64,000 bases of DNA, from the NCBI RefSeq assembly GCF_019426345.1, contig NZ_JAHLLW010000010.1, positions 62,001 to 126,000 of the forward strand, written 5' to 3'. The DNA comes from Marinomonas lutimaris. Its GTDB lineage: Bacteria > Pseudomonadota > Gammaproteobacteria > Pseudomonadales > Marinomonadaceae. Shown in pieces: positions 43,507 to 53,656 of this stretch. The notes beneath the pieces are model-generated. The model did not search any database and was not told the origin of the DNA. It saw only the letters and a list, made by a program, of their open reading frames with translations. Both the position numbers and the translations under genes were made by a program. Each line of letters starts with the position of its first letter. Position 1 is the stretch's first letter.

Positions 43507-46500
43507 TTATTCAGCGTTTTCGTTACTCGATAATGCTTCAGGGCGTTTCGGGAAAATACGACGCACAATGACAAAGAATAAAGGCACAAAGAAAACCGCC
43601 AATATTGTTGCCGTTAATGTACCACCCACGATACCAGAACCAATCGAGATTCGACTGTTTGCACCCGCGCCAGAAGAAAGTGCCAAAGGTAATGTACCTA
43701 CCATAAATGCCATAGACGTCATGATGATAGGACGTAAGCGAAGACGTGCGGCTTGAGCCGCAGCATCCCAAACATTTAAACCTCGGCGATAAGCTGCCTC
43801 AGCGAACTCAACAATCAAGATCGCGTTCTTTGAAGAAAGACCAATAGTTGTCAACAAGGCAACTTGGAAGTACACGTCGTTTTCTAGGCCGCGTAAGTGC
43901 GCTGCCGCTGCCGAACCAATTACCCCAAGAGGAATAACCAAGATAACCGAAAACGGCACAGTCCAGCTTTCATACAAGGCAGCCAAACATAAGAACACCA
44001 CCAAAATAGAAATGGCATAAAGTATCTGTGTTTGGCCACTCGACAAGCGCTCTTGGTAAGACAAACCACTCCAAGACCCAGTTACACCGCCCGGTAAAGC
44101 ATCCGCTACATTTTGTAATTCATCCATCGCAGCACCAGAACTTACACCTGGAGCACCAGAACCTTGAATTTCATAAGAAGCCAAGCCATTAAAACGCGTT
44201 AAGCTTTTTGGGCCATATGTCCATTCACTCTTAGCAAAAGCAGAGAAAGGCGTCATCGTATTATCACTACCGCGAACATACCAATGCTGTAGGTCTTCAG
44301 GAGAGGATCTGTACTGAGCTTCACCTTGCATGTAAACCGTTTTAACTCGGCCACGATCGATAAAGTCATTGATATAAGAGCCCGCCCAAGCACTACTCAA
44401 AGTCGAACTAATATCAGACATAGAAAGACCTAAAGCAGATGCTTTTTCCTGGTCTATATCAATATGCAATTGAGGAGCTTCAGAATCTGAACCTAAACGA
44501 ACACCCGTTAACAGTTGGCTTGTATTAGCATTTTGCAATAAAGCATCACGCATTTCTAATAGGGTCGCACGATCTGTATTCCCTGATGCTTGAAGCTGGA
44601 AGGTAAAGCCATTACTCTGACCCAGACCTTGAATCGATGGTGGTATCAAAGAAAAGATTCTTGCATCACGAATTCCCGCAAAAGCACCATATGAGCGACC
44701 AACAATAGCGCTCGCACTATTGGCAGGACCAATGCGCTCGCTCCAGTCTTTTAAGGCAACAAACGCCATACCGGCATTTTGTCCACTGCCCATAAAGTTA
44801 AAGCCTGAAATGGTAAAAATATCTTTAACATTATCTTTTTCTTGATTCATGAAATAGCTTTCAACGTCACGCATTACCTTATCGGTACGTGACATAGCAG
44901 CACCTTCAGGCAAAGACACCATGACCATCACCCGCCCCTGATCTTCTACCGGCAAGAAGCCTGACGGCAATGTCATCATCAAGCCACCAAGGCCAGCAAC
45001 AATAACACCATAACCCAGCATCCAACGAACTGGTTTCTTAATTATGCTGCTGACGCCACCAAAATATTTATCCGTAGCACGATCAAAATTACGGTTAAAC
45101 CAACCGGCTAAACCTTTATTACTCGCACCATGATTTGCTTTTAATAGCGTCGCACAAAGCGCTGGGGTCAAGGTTAAAGCCACCACAACAGACAAGGCCA
45201 TAGATGCAACAATCGTTATAGAGAATTGACGATAAATAACCCCCGTTGAACCACTAAAGAACGCCATAGGCAAAAATACCGCAGACAAGACAACCGCAAT
45301 ACCAATTAAGGCACTGGTAATTTCTTTCATGGATTTAATAGTGGCTTCTTTTGGAGACAACTTATCCTCTTCCATCACCCGCTCTACGTTTTCCACCACT
45401 ACGATGGCATCATCAACCAACAAGCCGATAGACAGCACAACACCAAACATGGTTAAGGTATTAATCGAAAAGCCAAATAGTTCCAATACGCCGAACGTCC
45501 CCAAAAGCACAACAGGAACAGCAATTGCAGGAATTAACGTGGCACGCCAATTCTGCAAAAAGATAAACATAACAATAACAACCAAAACGATGGCTTCAAA
45601 AAGAGTTTTCACCACCTCTTCGATTGATATTCTAATAAAGGCGGTATTATCAACAGGGAAAGAAAGCTTATAGCCATCTGGTAGAGTTGAAGATAATCCA
45701 TTCAATACATTTTTAACCGCTTCAGAAGTAGATAAAGCATTAGCACCGGGAGCTAACATAACGGCCATACCAGAAGCAGGGTGGCCATTCAAACGTGGAA
45801 TATAACCATAAGATTCGCTACCTAGTTCAACCTTCGCAACATCACTCAAACGAACCGTCGCGCCACTGTCATCGTACGCCAAAATAATATTGCGGAACTG
45901 CTCAGCGGTTTGCAATTTAGACTGAGCCGTGACAGTCACATTCAACTCTTGACCCTTTATTACTGGGTAAGCACCTAAACTGCCTGCTGCCACTTGGGTA
46001 TTTTGAGCGTTAACAGCAGCTGATACGTTAGAAGGCATTAATTTATAAGATGCTAGCTTTAATGGATCTAACCATATACGCATCGCGTACTCAGCACCAA
46101 AAACCTGGATACTGCCTACCCCATCCACACGAGAAACAGGATCTTGCACACTAGAAACAAGAAAATCGGAAATATCGTTTGCAGTATCAGTATCGGTTTC
46201 ATCGTAAATAGCCGCAACCATTAAAAAATCAGAATTTGATTTTCGAACAGTTACGCCGTTTTGCTGTACTGATTCAGGCAAATTAGACGTGATTTGTTGA
46301 ATCTTATTTTGAACCTGTACTTGTGCTATATCAGCATCGGTCCCCTGCTCAAACGTTACGTTAATGCTAGTACGGCCACTTGAGCTACTTGATGAAGAAA
46401 AGTACAACAAACCATCTAAGCCAGTAAGCTGTTGCTCTAATATTTGCGTAACACTGTTTTCGACTGTTTCCGCAGAAGCACCAGAATAAGTAGCAGAAAT

Positions 46501-46635
46501 GCTAATGGTAGGCGGCGCCACATTAGGATATTGAGATATTGGCAAATTCAGTATCGATGCTAGACCTGCTAGCATGATAGCGATGGAAATCACCCATGCA
46601 AAAACCGGACGGTTTATAAAAAAATGAGCTAACAT
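43507..46635 (-). CDS. RND multidrug efflux pump inner-membrane transporter (AcrB/MexB type)
   Basis: 1042-residue proton-driven exporter of the hydrophobe/amphiphile efflux group. It begins MLAHFFINRPVFAWVISI and has 12 membrane helices with two large periplasmic loops. The proton-relay aspartates lie in GLLVDDAIVVVENVERVM, and SQYPNVAPPTI follows the first helix, as in AcrB. It lies 3 bases after the adaptor gene and is co-transcribed with it. No outer-membrane channel gene (TolC/OprM) is in the unit, so a shared one must be used. Confidence 0.95.
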   Translation of the reverse strand: MLAHFFINRPVFAWVISIAIMLAGLASILNLPISQYPNVAPPTISISATYSGASAETVENSVTQILEQQLTGLDGLLYFSSSSSSSGRTSINVTFEQGTDADIAQVQVQNKIQQITSNLPESVQQNGVTVRKSNSDFLMVAAIYDETDTDTANDISDFLVSSVQDPVSRVDGVGSIQVFGAEYAMRIWLDPLKLASYKLMPSNVSAAVNAQNTQVAAGSLGAYPVIKGQELNVTVTAQSKLQTAEQFRNIILAYDDSGATVRLSDVAKVELGSESYGYIPRLNGHPASGMAVMLAPGANALSTSEAVKNVLNGLSSTLPDGYKLSFPVDNTAFIRISIEEVVKTLFEAIVLVVIVMFIFLQNWRATLIPAIAVPVVLLGTFGVLELFGFSINTLTMFGVVLSIGLLVDDAIVVVENVERVMEEDKLSPKEATIKSMKEITSALIGIAVVLSAVFLPMAFFSGSTGVIYRQFSITIVASMALSVVVALTLTPALCATLLKANHGASNKGLAGWFNRNFDRATDKYFGGVSSIIKKPVRWMLGYGVIVAGLGGLMMTLPSGFLPVEDQGRVMVMVSLPEGAAMSRTDKVMRDVESYFMNQEKDNVKDIFTISGFNFMGSGQNAGMAFVALKDWSERIGPANSASAIVGRSYGAFAGIRDARIFSLIPPSIQGLGQSNGFTFQLQASGNTDRATLLEMRDALLQNANTSQLLTGVRLGSDSEAPQLHIDIDQEKASALGLSMSDISSTLSSAWAGSYINDFIDRGRVKTVYMQGEAQYRSSPEDLQHWYVRGSDNTMTPFSAFAKSEWTYGPKSLTRFNGLASYEIQGSGAPGVSSGAAMDELQNVADALPGGVTGSWSGLSYQERLSSGQTQILYAISILVVFLCLAALYESWTVPFSVILVIPLGVIGSAAAAHLRGLENDVYFQVALLTTIGLSSKNAILIVEFAEAAYRRGLNVWDAAAQAARLRLRPIIMTSMAFMVGTLPLALSSGAGANSRISIGSGIVGGTLTATILAVFFVPLFFVIVRRIFPKRPEALSSNENAE

Positions 46636-46638
46636 AAA

Positions 46639-47829
46639 TTAATTCCCTTGAGCCGAAGAAGCATTGGCATTCTTTGCGACAATAGCGCCGCTTTCAGGGT
46701 CTCTTGTCATTTCAACTGACACAACCTCATCACCCGTCTTCACTTTCAGGGAGCCTTCAACAATCACTTTCTCACCAGCTTTAACACCTGAAAGCACCAG
46801 CCACTGATTATCAATTGTACGCTCAACGGTCAGAATTCGACTTTCAACAACATTGTTAGAATTAACAACCAAGGCAATTGGATTGCCTTTAACATCACGA
46901 GAAACCCCCTGTTGAGGCACCAAAAGAGCGGCGTTATGTGTTAACTCATGTATCACACCACGCACAAACATACCTGGTAGTAGAAGGTTATCTGGATTCG
47001 GAAATTCGGCACGAAGCGTCACACTACCAGTGGACTCGTCGACACTTACTTCTCGAGCTTTAAGTGTGCCTTGATATTGATACTTGGTACCGTCTTCAAG
47101 GATCAAAGACACTTTGTTTGAGCCTTTTTCAACACCATCTTGGGATAAGAAATTTCTCTGTTTAAGTTGATCTAAACTGGTTTGCGCTAAATCGACAAAA
47201 ATAGGATCCAAAGAACGAACAGTCGTCATGACTGTTGCTTGACTAGCGGTTACCAATGCACCCACAGTTACTTGAGAAATACCAATGCGCCCATCAATTG
47301 GTGACCTGATTTTGGTATAACCTAAATTGATTTTTGTGTTTTCTAATGCTGCTTCAGAACCTTTCTGCTTGGCAACAGCTTCAAGATAAGCAACATGAGC
47401 ATCATCAAGATCTTGTTGAGATACATTATTCTGTTTACGCAATTGTGTATAACGTTCATTTTTTAACTGTGCAGATTTAAGACTGGCATTTGCAGACTCT
47501 AAATCAGCTTGTGCTTGCTTATATGAAGAAACATAAGTGGAGTCATCCAATTCATAAAGTAAATCACCCGTTTTGACATCCTGACCTTCTTCAAAAAAAC
47601 GTTTTTTCACTATTCCACCAACCTGAGGACGAATTTCTGCCACCAAGCTAGAAGTGGTTCGACCAGGTAATTCAGTCATTAAATCGGTTTTTTGAGGTTG
47701 AATCGTAACAATGCCGACTTGAACTTTAGGTACGGGCTTATCAGCAGCAGACTTAGGGGCCTCCTCCTGGCAGCCAGCAAGCAATAAAACAAGTAACACA
47801 CTTGAAGCATATTTAAATTTAGACAGCAT
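46639..47829 (-). CDS. RND efflux periplasmic adaptor lipoprotein (AcrA/MexA type)
   Basis: 396-residue membrane-fusion protein. Lipobox VLLLAGC gives lipidation at about Cys20. The lipoyl half-motifs, coiled-coil hairpin (about 100-170, rich in Ala, Gln, Lys), beta-barrel and membrane-proximal domains follow in the usual order; KIRSPIDGRIGISQVTVGALV is the second lipoyl half. AGGAAG precedes the ATG. It is first in the pump operon and divergent from the TetR-type gene. Confidence 0.94.
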   Translation of the reverse strand: MLSKFKYASSVLLVLLLAGCQEEAPKSAADKPVPKVQVGIVTIQPQKTDLMTELPGRTTSSLVAEIRPQVGGIVKKRFFEEGQDVKTGDLLYELDDSTYVSSYKQAQADLESANASLKSAQLKNERYTQLRKQNNVSQQDLDDAHVAYLEAVAKQKGSEAALENTKINLGYTKIRSPIDGRIGISQVTVGALVTASQATVMTTVRSLDPIFVDLAQTSLDQLKQRNFLSQDGVEKGSNKVSLILEDGTKYQYQGTLKAREVSVDESTGSVTLRAEFPNPDNLLLPGMFVRGVIHELTHNAALLVPQQGVSRDVKGNPIALVVNSNNVVESRILTVERTIDNQWLVLSGVKAGEKVIVEGSLKVKTGDEVVSVEMTRDPESGAIVAKNANASSAQGN

Positions 47830-47852
47830 TGAGGAGACTTCCTTTCGACATA

Positions 47853-47872
47853 TTGAGAATGATCATTCACAA
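47853..47872. promoter_or_regulatory. Palindromic operator between the pump and TetR genes
   Basis: The core GAATGATCATTC (47857-47868) is a perfect palindrome, extended by TTG and CAA at the ends with one mismatch pair. It lies 24 bases upstream of the adaptor start in the 99-base divergent gap, where a TetR/AcrR repressor would act. Confidence 0.7.
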
Positions 47873-47928
47873 GCACTATAATATAAGCAGTATTTCTAAT
47901 AAATAAAAACCAATGTAAAGAAACGAAA

Positions 47929-48501
47929 ATGATTAAATTACCGCGAGATAATGACCTTAGAAAACAATGCATTATTGATGCCACCGAGCAACATGTCCTC
48001 ACTAAAGGTTTCCACAAAGCCAGTATGAGTGAAATTGCTAAGACGGCAGAACTAAGCGTAGGCCAGATTTATCGTTACTTTTCCCATAAAGATGACATCA
48101 TTTGTGCATTGGTTGAGCAGTTTACACAAAAAAGATTACAGTTTATGCCATCTTTTTTAGATAAAAAAAATTGGCTAGAACGTCATTTTGGTGAAAATAA
48201 TTTAGAAAACGATAACATGAGAATTATGCATGCAGAAATTAAAGCAGAAGCAGCACGCAATCCAGTGATAGCCAATATCTATAAAGAGTCTCATAGACGG
48301 TTACAAGAAAGAGCCATTAATATTATGGAATCGATTTACCCACGAATGGATAAAAAAGAAGCTATTGCTCGCATCGAAATGCTCGTCACTTTAACAGAAG
48401 GATTACTAGTCCGTTGGGAGTTCCAAACCAGACCGTTCAGCAAAGAGATGCACAACGTCTACAGTCAAACACTGGATACTATTTTGCCAGATACGTTCTA
48501 G
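47929..48501 (+). CDS. TetR/AcrR-family repressor of the efflux operon
   Basis: 190 residues. N-terminal helix-turn-helix about 15-60 (QCIIDATEQHVLTKGFHKASMSEIAKTAELSVGQIYRYFSHKDDI), a typical TetR signature, then a helical ligand domain. It is divergent from the pump genes, with a palindromic operator between, so it probably represses them. The end converges on the EamA gene directly (adjacent stop codons). Confidence 0.92.
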   Translation: MIKLPRDNDLRKQCIIDATEQHVLTKGFHKASMSEIAKTAELSVGQIYRYFSHKDDIICALVEQFTQKRLQFMPSFLDKKNWLERHFGENNLENDNMRIMHAEIKAEAARNPVIANIYKESHRRLQERAINIMESIYPRMDKKEAIARIEMLVTLTEGLLVRWEFQTRPFSKEMHNVYSQTLDTILPDTF

Positions 48502-49392
48502 CTAAAAAGATTTAACCGGCTTAAAAATTGCTCTTATTTGAGGCCAACGACTAACGATCATGGCAATAAATATTAAGAAACAACCAAATACCTGCCCACT
48601 TCCCATCGACTCACTGAACCAAAAAACCGCAAAAATAGCCGTCCATACAGGCTCTAAGTTCATAATAACTGCGGCATGACTCACTGGTGTCAAACTCATA
48701 CCATAAGTTTGTAATAAGAAACGCAGACTGCTTGCAACCAAGGTGCTAGCTAGAAACCATCCAGCCACAGCCATACTAATACTATGAGGCAGCGTTTCAG
48801 TTAACAGTGAAAGGAAGAGTAACAAACAGCCCGCCACACTCAATTGAATGGCAGTTAATACTAAAGCATGCATACGCATTGAAAAACGCGATAATAAATT
48901 TAATTGGAATGCCGATCCTAAAGCGGCTCCCAAAAAATAGACATGAGAAAATTCAAAATTCAATCCATTGTTCAACGCTAAAAAGCCTAAACCGACAACA
49001 GCGATAGGCAAAGCAATCCAAATACTTAACGGCGGCCTTGCACCAAACATAAAACGCGCAACCACAGGGACAAGTACAACACCCAAACTGGTAATAAAAG
49101 CGCCTACGCCCAAGTTTGAACCTTGATCCAGCCCAGTAACCCAAAACATCATAGTGATGCCCATTACCAAACCAACCATGCCAGCACGTTTAACATCTTG
49201 CCAATCTAGGCCACGAAAATATTTCAATCCAGCAAGATACAATACAAAACCAGCAACAATAAATCGCACCCCCATAAAAAACAAAGGCGGCAAACCAGCC
49301 AGTGCTTCTTTGGAAAATATCCAACCAAACCCTGCCAAAATAGTGACAAACACTAGAATTAATTCGGCTTTAACATGTGATTCTTGCTTCAA
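48502..49392 (-). CDS. EamA/DMT-family transporter
   Basis: 296 residues with ten hydrophobic segments, formed by two EamA repeats (about 8-140 and 155-285). Motifs such as GAFITSLGVVLVPVVARFMFG and SHAAVIMNLEPVWTAIFAVFWFSESM are typical. Probably a metabolite or amino-acid exporter; the substrate cannot be predicted. Transcribed alone on the minus strand. Confidence 0.92.
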   Translation of the reverse strand: MKQESHVKAELILVFVTILAGFGWIFSKEALAGLPPLFFMGVRFIVAGFVLYLAGLKYFRGLDWQDVKRAGMVGLVMGITMMFWVTGLDQGSNLGVGAFITSLGVVLVPVVARFMFGARPPLSIWIALPIAVVGLGFLALNNGLNFEFSHVYFLGAALGSAFQLNLLSRFSMRMHALVLTAIQLSVAGCLLLFLSLLTETLPHSISMAVAGWFLASTLVASSLRFLLQTYGMSLTPVSHAAVIMNLEPVWTAIFAVFWFSESMGSGQVFGCFLIFIAMIVSRWPQIRAIFKPVKSF

Positions 49393-49454
49393 AAATATTC
49401 CTTACGAAAAAAATGACTAGATAAAACTTACAGAGACCTTTACAAGAAAGCACG

Positions 49455-49498
49455 AAAAAGCCCGCTAACCTGGGCTTAAAATGCAGGCTGGCGGGCTT
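49455..49498 (-). terminator. Terminator of the NhaC-type gene
   Basis: On the minus strand AAGCCCGC pairs with GCGGGCTT, with further inner pairing, followed by the T-run in GGGCTTTTTCGTGC. It lies 30 bases after the stop. Confidence 0.88.
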
Positions 49499-49527
49499 CC
49501 AAAGAAATATTTTACTTTTTGAAATGT

Positions 49528-50841
49528 CTATTTAGCGCCTTTCGGCCAAGCGATAAAAATAGAAATCAAAGCTGCCACAGCCAATAACCAGCTGTATTGA
49601 ACATAACCAACAAGCTCTAATGGCGATACTTTTGCCAAAGAAGACGCCAATAAAATTTGCGCGCCATACGGTAATACACCTTGCACCACACACGAAAAAA
49701 TATCTAACAAGCTAGCACTGCGTTTCGGATCGACATTATATCGTTCAGCAATATTTTTTGCGACTGAACCATTAATTAAAATCGAAACAGTATTATTAGC
49801 CGTACATAAATTCGTTAATGCAACGGCCGCACTGATACTCAGCTCACCGGCACGTGTTGATCCAGCTTTCGCACCCAAGACACGACTAATACGCTCGATG
49901 GTGCCAACCAACCACTCTAGACCACCTTGCGATTTCATCAATGCAGCTAGACCACCAATCAACAAGGAAAGAATCAAAATTTCCTGCATGCCAGTGTAAC
50001 CCGCATAAATATCAGAAGACCAAGATGCCACAGAATAATCAGGCTGCATGGTCAAACCAATAACACCCGCTAAAATAATACCGCTGAACAGCACCAACAT
50101 AACGTTAACACCAGCAACAGCCAGGCCTAAAACAACAACGTAAGGCAAAACGCGAATCAAATCATAGTCTTTAATATCTGTAATATGCGCATCGCTACTC
50201 TGGAAAAACAGCCAAACCAAAGTCACCAAGGCTGCAGGTAAGGCAATTTTGAAGTTCATGCGGAATTTGTCGCGCATATCACAGCCCTGAGTTCGTGTTG
50301 CTGCAATAGTGGTGTCGGAAATAATCGACAAATTATCACCAAACATAGCACCACCAATGACGGTGCCGACTGTTAGCAACAAAGGTAAATCAGCAGCTTC
50401 GGCAACCCCAATCGCTATCGGAGCAATGGCCGCAATCGTGCCCATGGATGTTCCCATGGAAGTCGCAACAAATGCCGTAATAACAAACAAACCGGGTAAT
50501 AATAGCGAAGGCGGAACCACGCTTAAGCCAAAGTTAACTGTCGCATCAACACCACCAACGCTTTTTGCAACGCTAGCAAACGCACCAGCCAACAAATAAA
50601 TAAGCACCATAGTCACAATAGTGTTGTCACCCACACCTTCAATAAAGGTTTCAATGCGCTTATTAAAATGCCCTTTACCTAATAAAATTGCCAAGGCTAT
50701 AGCTGGTAAAATAGCGACAGGAGCAGAGATCTGATAAAAGGCAAAGTCCACGCCTTCAGACTGATACCAAAGGCCGCTGCCAACAAAAAGAACAAGGAAA
50801 AGTAACAATGGCAACAGTGCCAGAGGAGATTTAGAAGTCAT
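49528..50841 (-). CDS. nhaC: NhaC-family sodium/proton antiporter
   Basis: 437-residue inner-membrane antiporter with about 11 helices. Family features include FVATSMGTSMGTIAAIAPIAIGVA, GGAMFGDNLSIISDTTIAATRTQGCDMRDKF and a late ALTNLCTANNTVSILING. Some members exchange organic ions such as malate and lactate, so a substrate other than sodium is possible. Alone on the minus strand with its own terminator; a palindrome lies 163 bases upstream. Confidence 0.88.
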   Translation of the reverse strand: MTSKSPLALLPLLLFLVLFVGSGLWYQSEGVDFAFYQISAPVAILPAIALAILLGKGHFNKRIETFIEGVGDNTIVTMVLIYLLAGAFASVAKSVGGVDATVNFGLSVVPPSLLLPGLFVITAFVATSMGTSMGTIAAIAPIAIGVAEAADLPLLLTVGTVIGGAMFGDNLSIISDTTIAATRTQGCDMRDKFRMNFKIALPAALVTLVWLFFQSSDAHITDIKDYDLIRVLPYVVVLGLAVAGVNVMLVLFSGIILAGVIGLTMQPDYSVASWSSDIYAGYTGMQEILILSLLIGGLAALMKSQGGLEWLVGTIERISRVLGAKAGSTRAGELSISAAVALTNLCTANNTVSILINGSVAKNIAERYNVDPKRSASLLDIFSCVVQGVLPYGAQILLASSLAKVSPLELVGYVQYSWLLAVAALISIFIAWPKGAK

Positions 50842-51003
50842 ATCGTCTGAGGATTCCAGATTAAGTTAGCCCCGCGACTTGTGGTCTTAGGGAAGAAAGG
50901 CGCAAATAATAGTAAAAAGTTATAGATGAGACCAATAATAAATTGCGATGTCGTTGTCACAAAACGTTATAACAAAAAAAACGTATATTGATATTTTTTA
51001 TTC

Positions 51004-51024
51004 AATATTGCTATATGCAATATT
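51004..51024. promoter_or_regulatory. Palindrome upstream of nhaC
   Basis: AATATTGC-TATAT-GCAATATT, perfect 8-base arms. It lies in the 296-base gap 50842-51137, which otherwise holds only the terminator at 51035 and AT-rich sequence. A candidate operator for a dimeric regulator. Confidence 0.5.
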
Positions 51025-51034
51025 AAGACAACAA

Positions 51035-51086
51035 AAAGTCCAGTATTAAAATCGCCAGCTCTCTGGCCACTTCAATACTGGACTTT
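51035..51086 (-). terminator. Terminator of the PQQ dehydrogenase gene
   Basis: AAAGTCCAGTATT pairs exactly with AATACTGGACTTT, 13 bases; the loop folds again as GCCAG-CTCT-CTGGC. On the minus strand a T-run (CTTTTTG) follows. Confidence 0.9.
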
Positions 51087-51137
51087 GTTATATCTTATAA
51101 CAGCAGTTTCTTTATAAGAAAAAGTTCAACCTTAGCA

Positions 51138-53477
51138 TTACTTTTTCAACTTATAAGCAACCACATAATCACCAATGGTTGTACCAATAGAACCATGTCC
51201 ACCAGCTACCTGAACAACCATTTGCTCGCCTTTACTGTTTAGGTAAGTCATTGGTGTGGCTTGTCCGCCTGCCGGCAATCGACCTTTCCATAACTCTTCG
51301 CCAGTAGACATATCATAAGCTCGCAAATAGTTATCAACCGATGCCGCCATAAAAACAACACCGCCATCGGTAATCACTGGACCACCAATACCGGGCATGC
51401 CCATTTCTATTGGCAACTTAAGAGGTGTCATGTCTTCGATGGTACCATTTTTGTGTTTCCAAGCAGTCTTGCCCGTTTTAAGATCCACACCAGCCACATA
51501 ACCCCATGGTGGTTGCTGACAAGGGACACCTAACGGCGATAAGAAAGGTTTCAATTCAACGGCAAAATCTGCGCCTTCGTTTGAGTTTAACCCTTGCTCA
51601 CCTTTGTTCGCTTCCCCTAAATCAGCACCCTCTTTTGGCACCAAGGTAGAAGTAAAAGCAAGATACAAAGGCATGCCAAACATTTGTTGACGTTTTGGAT
51701 CAACAGCAATACTGCCCCAGTTGAATACCCCAAAGTTCCCAGGATAAACAATAGAGCCTTGCTCTGACGGTGGCGTGTAACGACCTTCATAGCGCAATTG
51801 CTTGAATTGAATACGACACATTAGTTGATCCAATGGTGTCGCGCCCCACATATCCGCTTCCGTTAACTTGGCAGGCTTAAAAGATAAAGCCGAAGTAGGT
51901 TGAGTTTTCGCCGCATAGTCACCAGGAATCGTGCCTTGCGGTGCTGGCTCTTCAGTAATAGGGAAAATAGGCTCGCCAGTTTTCCTATTCAACACGTACA
52001 CATCACCTTGTTTGGTTGGCACCACCAAAGCAGGCTGCTTACCCGTTGCCGTATCTAGATCCAACAAAGCAGGTTGCGCTGGCGTATCCATGTCCCATAG
52101 ATCATGATGAACAAACTGTTGTACCCAAGCGACCTGGCCAGTTTCGAGGCTCAACGCGACAACCGAAGTCGCATATTTTTCTTCTGCCGGTGAACGGTAC
52201 ATACCTAACTGATCTGGTGTGCGATTCCCCATTGGGAAATACGCCAAACCAAGTTTTTCATCAGCGCTAGCAACGGACCAGCTATTTGGCGAGCTTGTCG
52301 CATAAGTTTCGTCGGCACCGATCGGCGCTGTTTCATCTGGATGACCAGAATCCCAGTTCCACTTCAATTCACCTGTTTTGACGTCATAAGCTCGAATTAC
52401 GCCAGATGGAGAATTCACTGCATAATTATCGTTCACCGAGCCAGAAACAATCACCACACCGCCAGCAACTAATGGCGGCGATGTAGAATAGTAATAACCA
52501 GACTGTTTAAACGGCATGTTGTGCATTAAGTCCAACTCACCATTATCCGCAAAGTTAGCGCAACGAGCGCCAGTTGTTGGATCCACTGCCACTAAACGCG
52601 CATCCGACGTTGGCAAGAACAACTGAGCATCACACTGCATGCTAGGTAAGCTTTGGGCTGGTACGGATGATTTTTGAATAGCTGGAAGCTGTGTTGAATT
52701 GGAAGGTGGTAAATAAGAAACACCTCGACAAGTTTGATGCTGACGCTGACTTTCTGCTGGTACTTTCGCATCATAAACCCATTGTTCCTCACCTGTATCC
52801 GCATCTAGAGCAATTAGCCAGTTGTGCGGAGTACAAACATAAAGAGCGTTACCGAGTTTTAACGGTGTTGCTTCATAGGTAGTTTCACCCACATCTTTTG
52901 GCCCTTTCTTATCGCCTGTTTGATATTGCCAAGCAAGTTGCAACTGATCAGCATTATCCGGCGTAATTTGACCTAATGGCGAAAAGCGCTGACCTAGATT
53001 ACTACGTCCATATGCGTTCCACTCACCCTGCGTAACATTACCTGTATCAGCATCAGACATGGTTACTGAACGCGTCAACTTGCCTTCAACTGTCGTAGGT
53101 GACGTCATAAACAAAGGTGAGATAGTGACTAATGCGGTTGCTAACCAAATTGGAAACAACACACGTCCACCACTACGCTGTTTAAAGAAAGCCAATAAGA
53201 GAAGAGGAACGGCGAGTACTAAGAAAAGCCCCATTCGTGTTGCTAAAGGCCACCAACTTAAACCAGACTCCATAATCGACCAGATTAAGGTTCCCACTAA
53301 CAATAGAGCGTAAATTAGATTCGCTATTTTATTACGCTTTTTTAACAACAAAGCAACGGCGATAAAGGCAACACCAGCAACAACATAGTAGAGGCTGCCA
53401 TCTAATGACACTAACCAGCCACCACCTAATAGCAAAGCCAAACCAATGACTAAAAAGAGTACCGAGAGAACAATCAT
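51138..53477 (-). CDS. Membrane-bound PQQ-dependent dehydrogenase (glucose/quinate/shikimate type)
   Basis: 779 residues. Five membrane helices fill about 1-130, the quinone-reducing anchor of this family. A periplasmic eight-bladed PQQ propeller follows (about 150-775), opening EWNAYGRSNLGQRFSPL and with blades such as NWLIALDADTGEEQWVYD and GVIRAYDVKTGELKWNWDSG. The length fits Gcd and QuiA. It oxidises a sugar or alicyclic acid in the periplasm and feeds electrons to ubiquinone. The upstream gene on the same strand is an aromatic monooxygenase, which slightly favours quinate or shikimate. PQQ synthesis genes are not in the window. Confidence 0.92.
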   Translation of the reverse strand: MIVLSVLFLVIGLALLLGGGWLVSLDGSLYYVVAGVAFIAVALLLKKRNKIANLIYALLLVGTLIWSIMESGLSWWPLATRMGLFLVLAVPLLLLAFFKQRSGGRVLFPIWLATALVTISPLFMTSPTTVEGKLTRSVTMSDADTGNVTQGEWNAYGRSNLGQRFSPLGQITPDNADQLQLAWQYQTGDKKGPKDVGETTYEATPLKLGNALYVCTPHNWLIALDADTGEEQWVYDAKVPAESQRQHQTCRGVSYLPPSNSTQLPAIQKSSVPAQSLPSMQCDAQLFLPTSDARLVAVDPTTGARCANFADNGELDLMHNMPFKQSGYYYSTSPPLVAGGVVIVSGSVNDNYAVNSPSGVIRAYDVKTGELKWNWDSGHPDETAPIGADETYATSSPNSWSVASADEKLGLAYFPMGNRTPDQLGMYRSPAEEKYATSVVALSLETGQVAWVQQFVHHDLWDMDTPAQPALLDLDTATGKQPALVVPTKQGDVYVLNRKTGEPIFPITEEPAPQGTIPGDYAAKTQPTSALSFKPAKLTEADMWGATPLDQLMCRIQFKQLRYEGRYTPPSEQGSIVYPGNFGVFNWGSIAVDPKRQQMFGMPLYLAFTSTLVPKEGADLGEANKGEQGLNSNEGADFAVELKPFLSPLGVPCQQPPWGYVAGVDLKTGKTAWKHKNGTIEDMTPLKLPIEMGMPGIGGPVITDGGVVFMAASVDNYLRAYDMSTGEELWKGRLPAGGQATPMTYLNSKGEQMVVQVAGGHGSIGTTIGDYVVAYKLKK

Positions 53478-53656
53478 ATGACACTATCCCTTCGTGTTTA
53501 ATTCGTTCATTTAATTCAGGAGTAAAGCAGCGTAGCGACCGCAGAACAGCCGCCAAGCCACCTATTCACAATAGATGATTACAACTCAAAGAAAAAGTGT
53601 AGAACATAAAATGACAAAATAGACTCTTTTCTTACATATTTATAAAACGATCCGTA

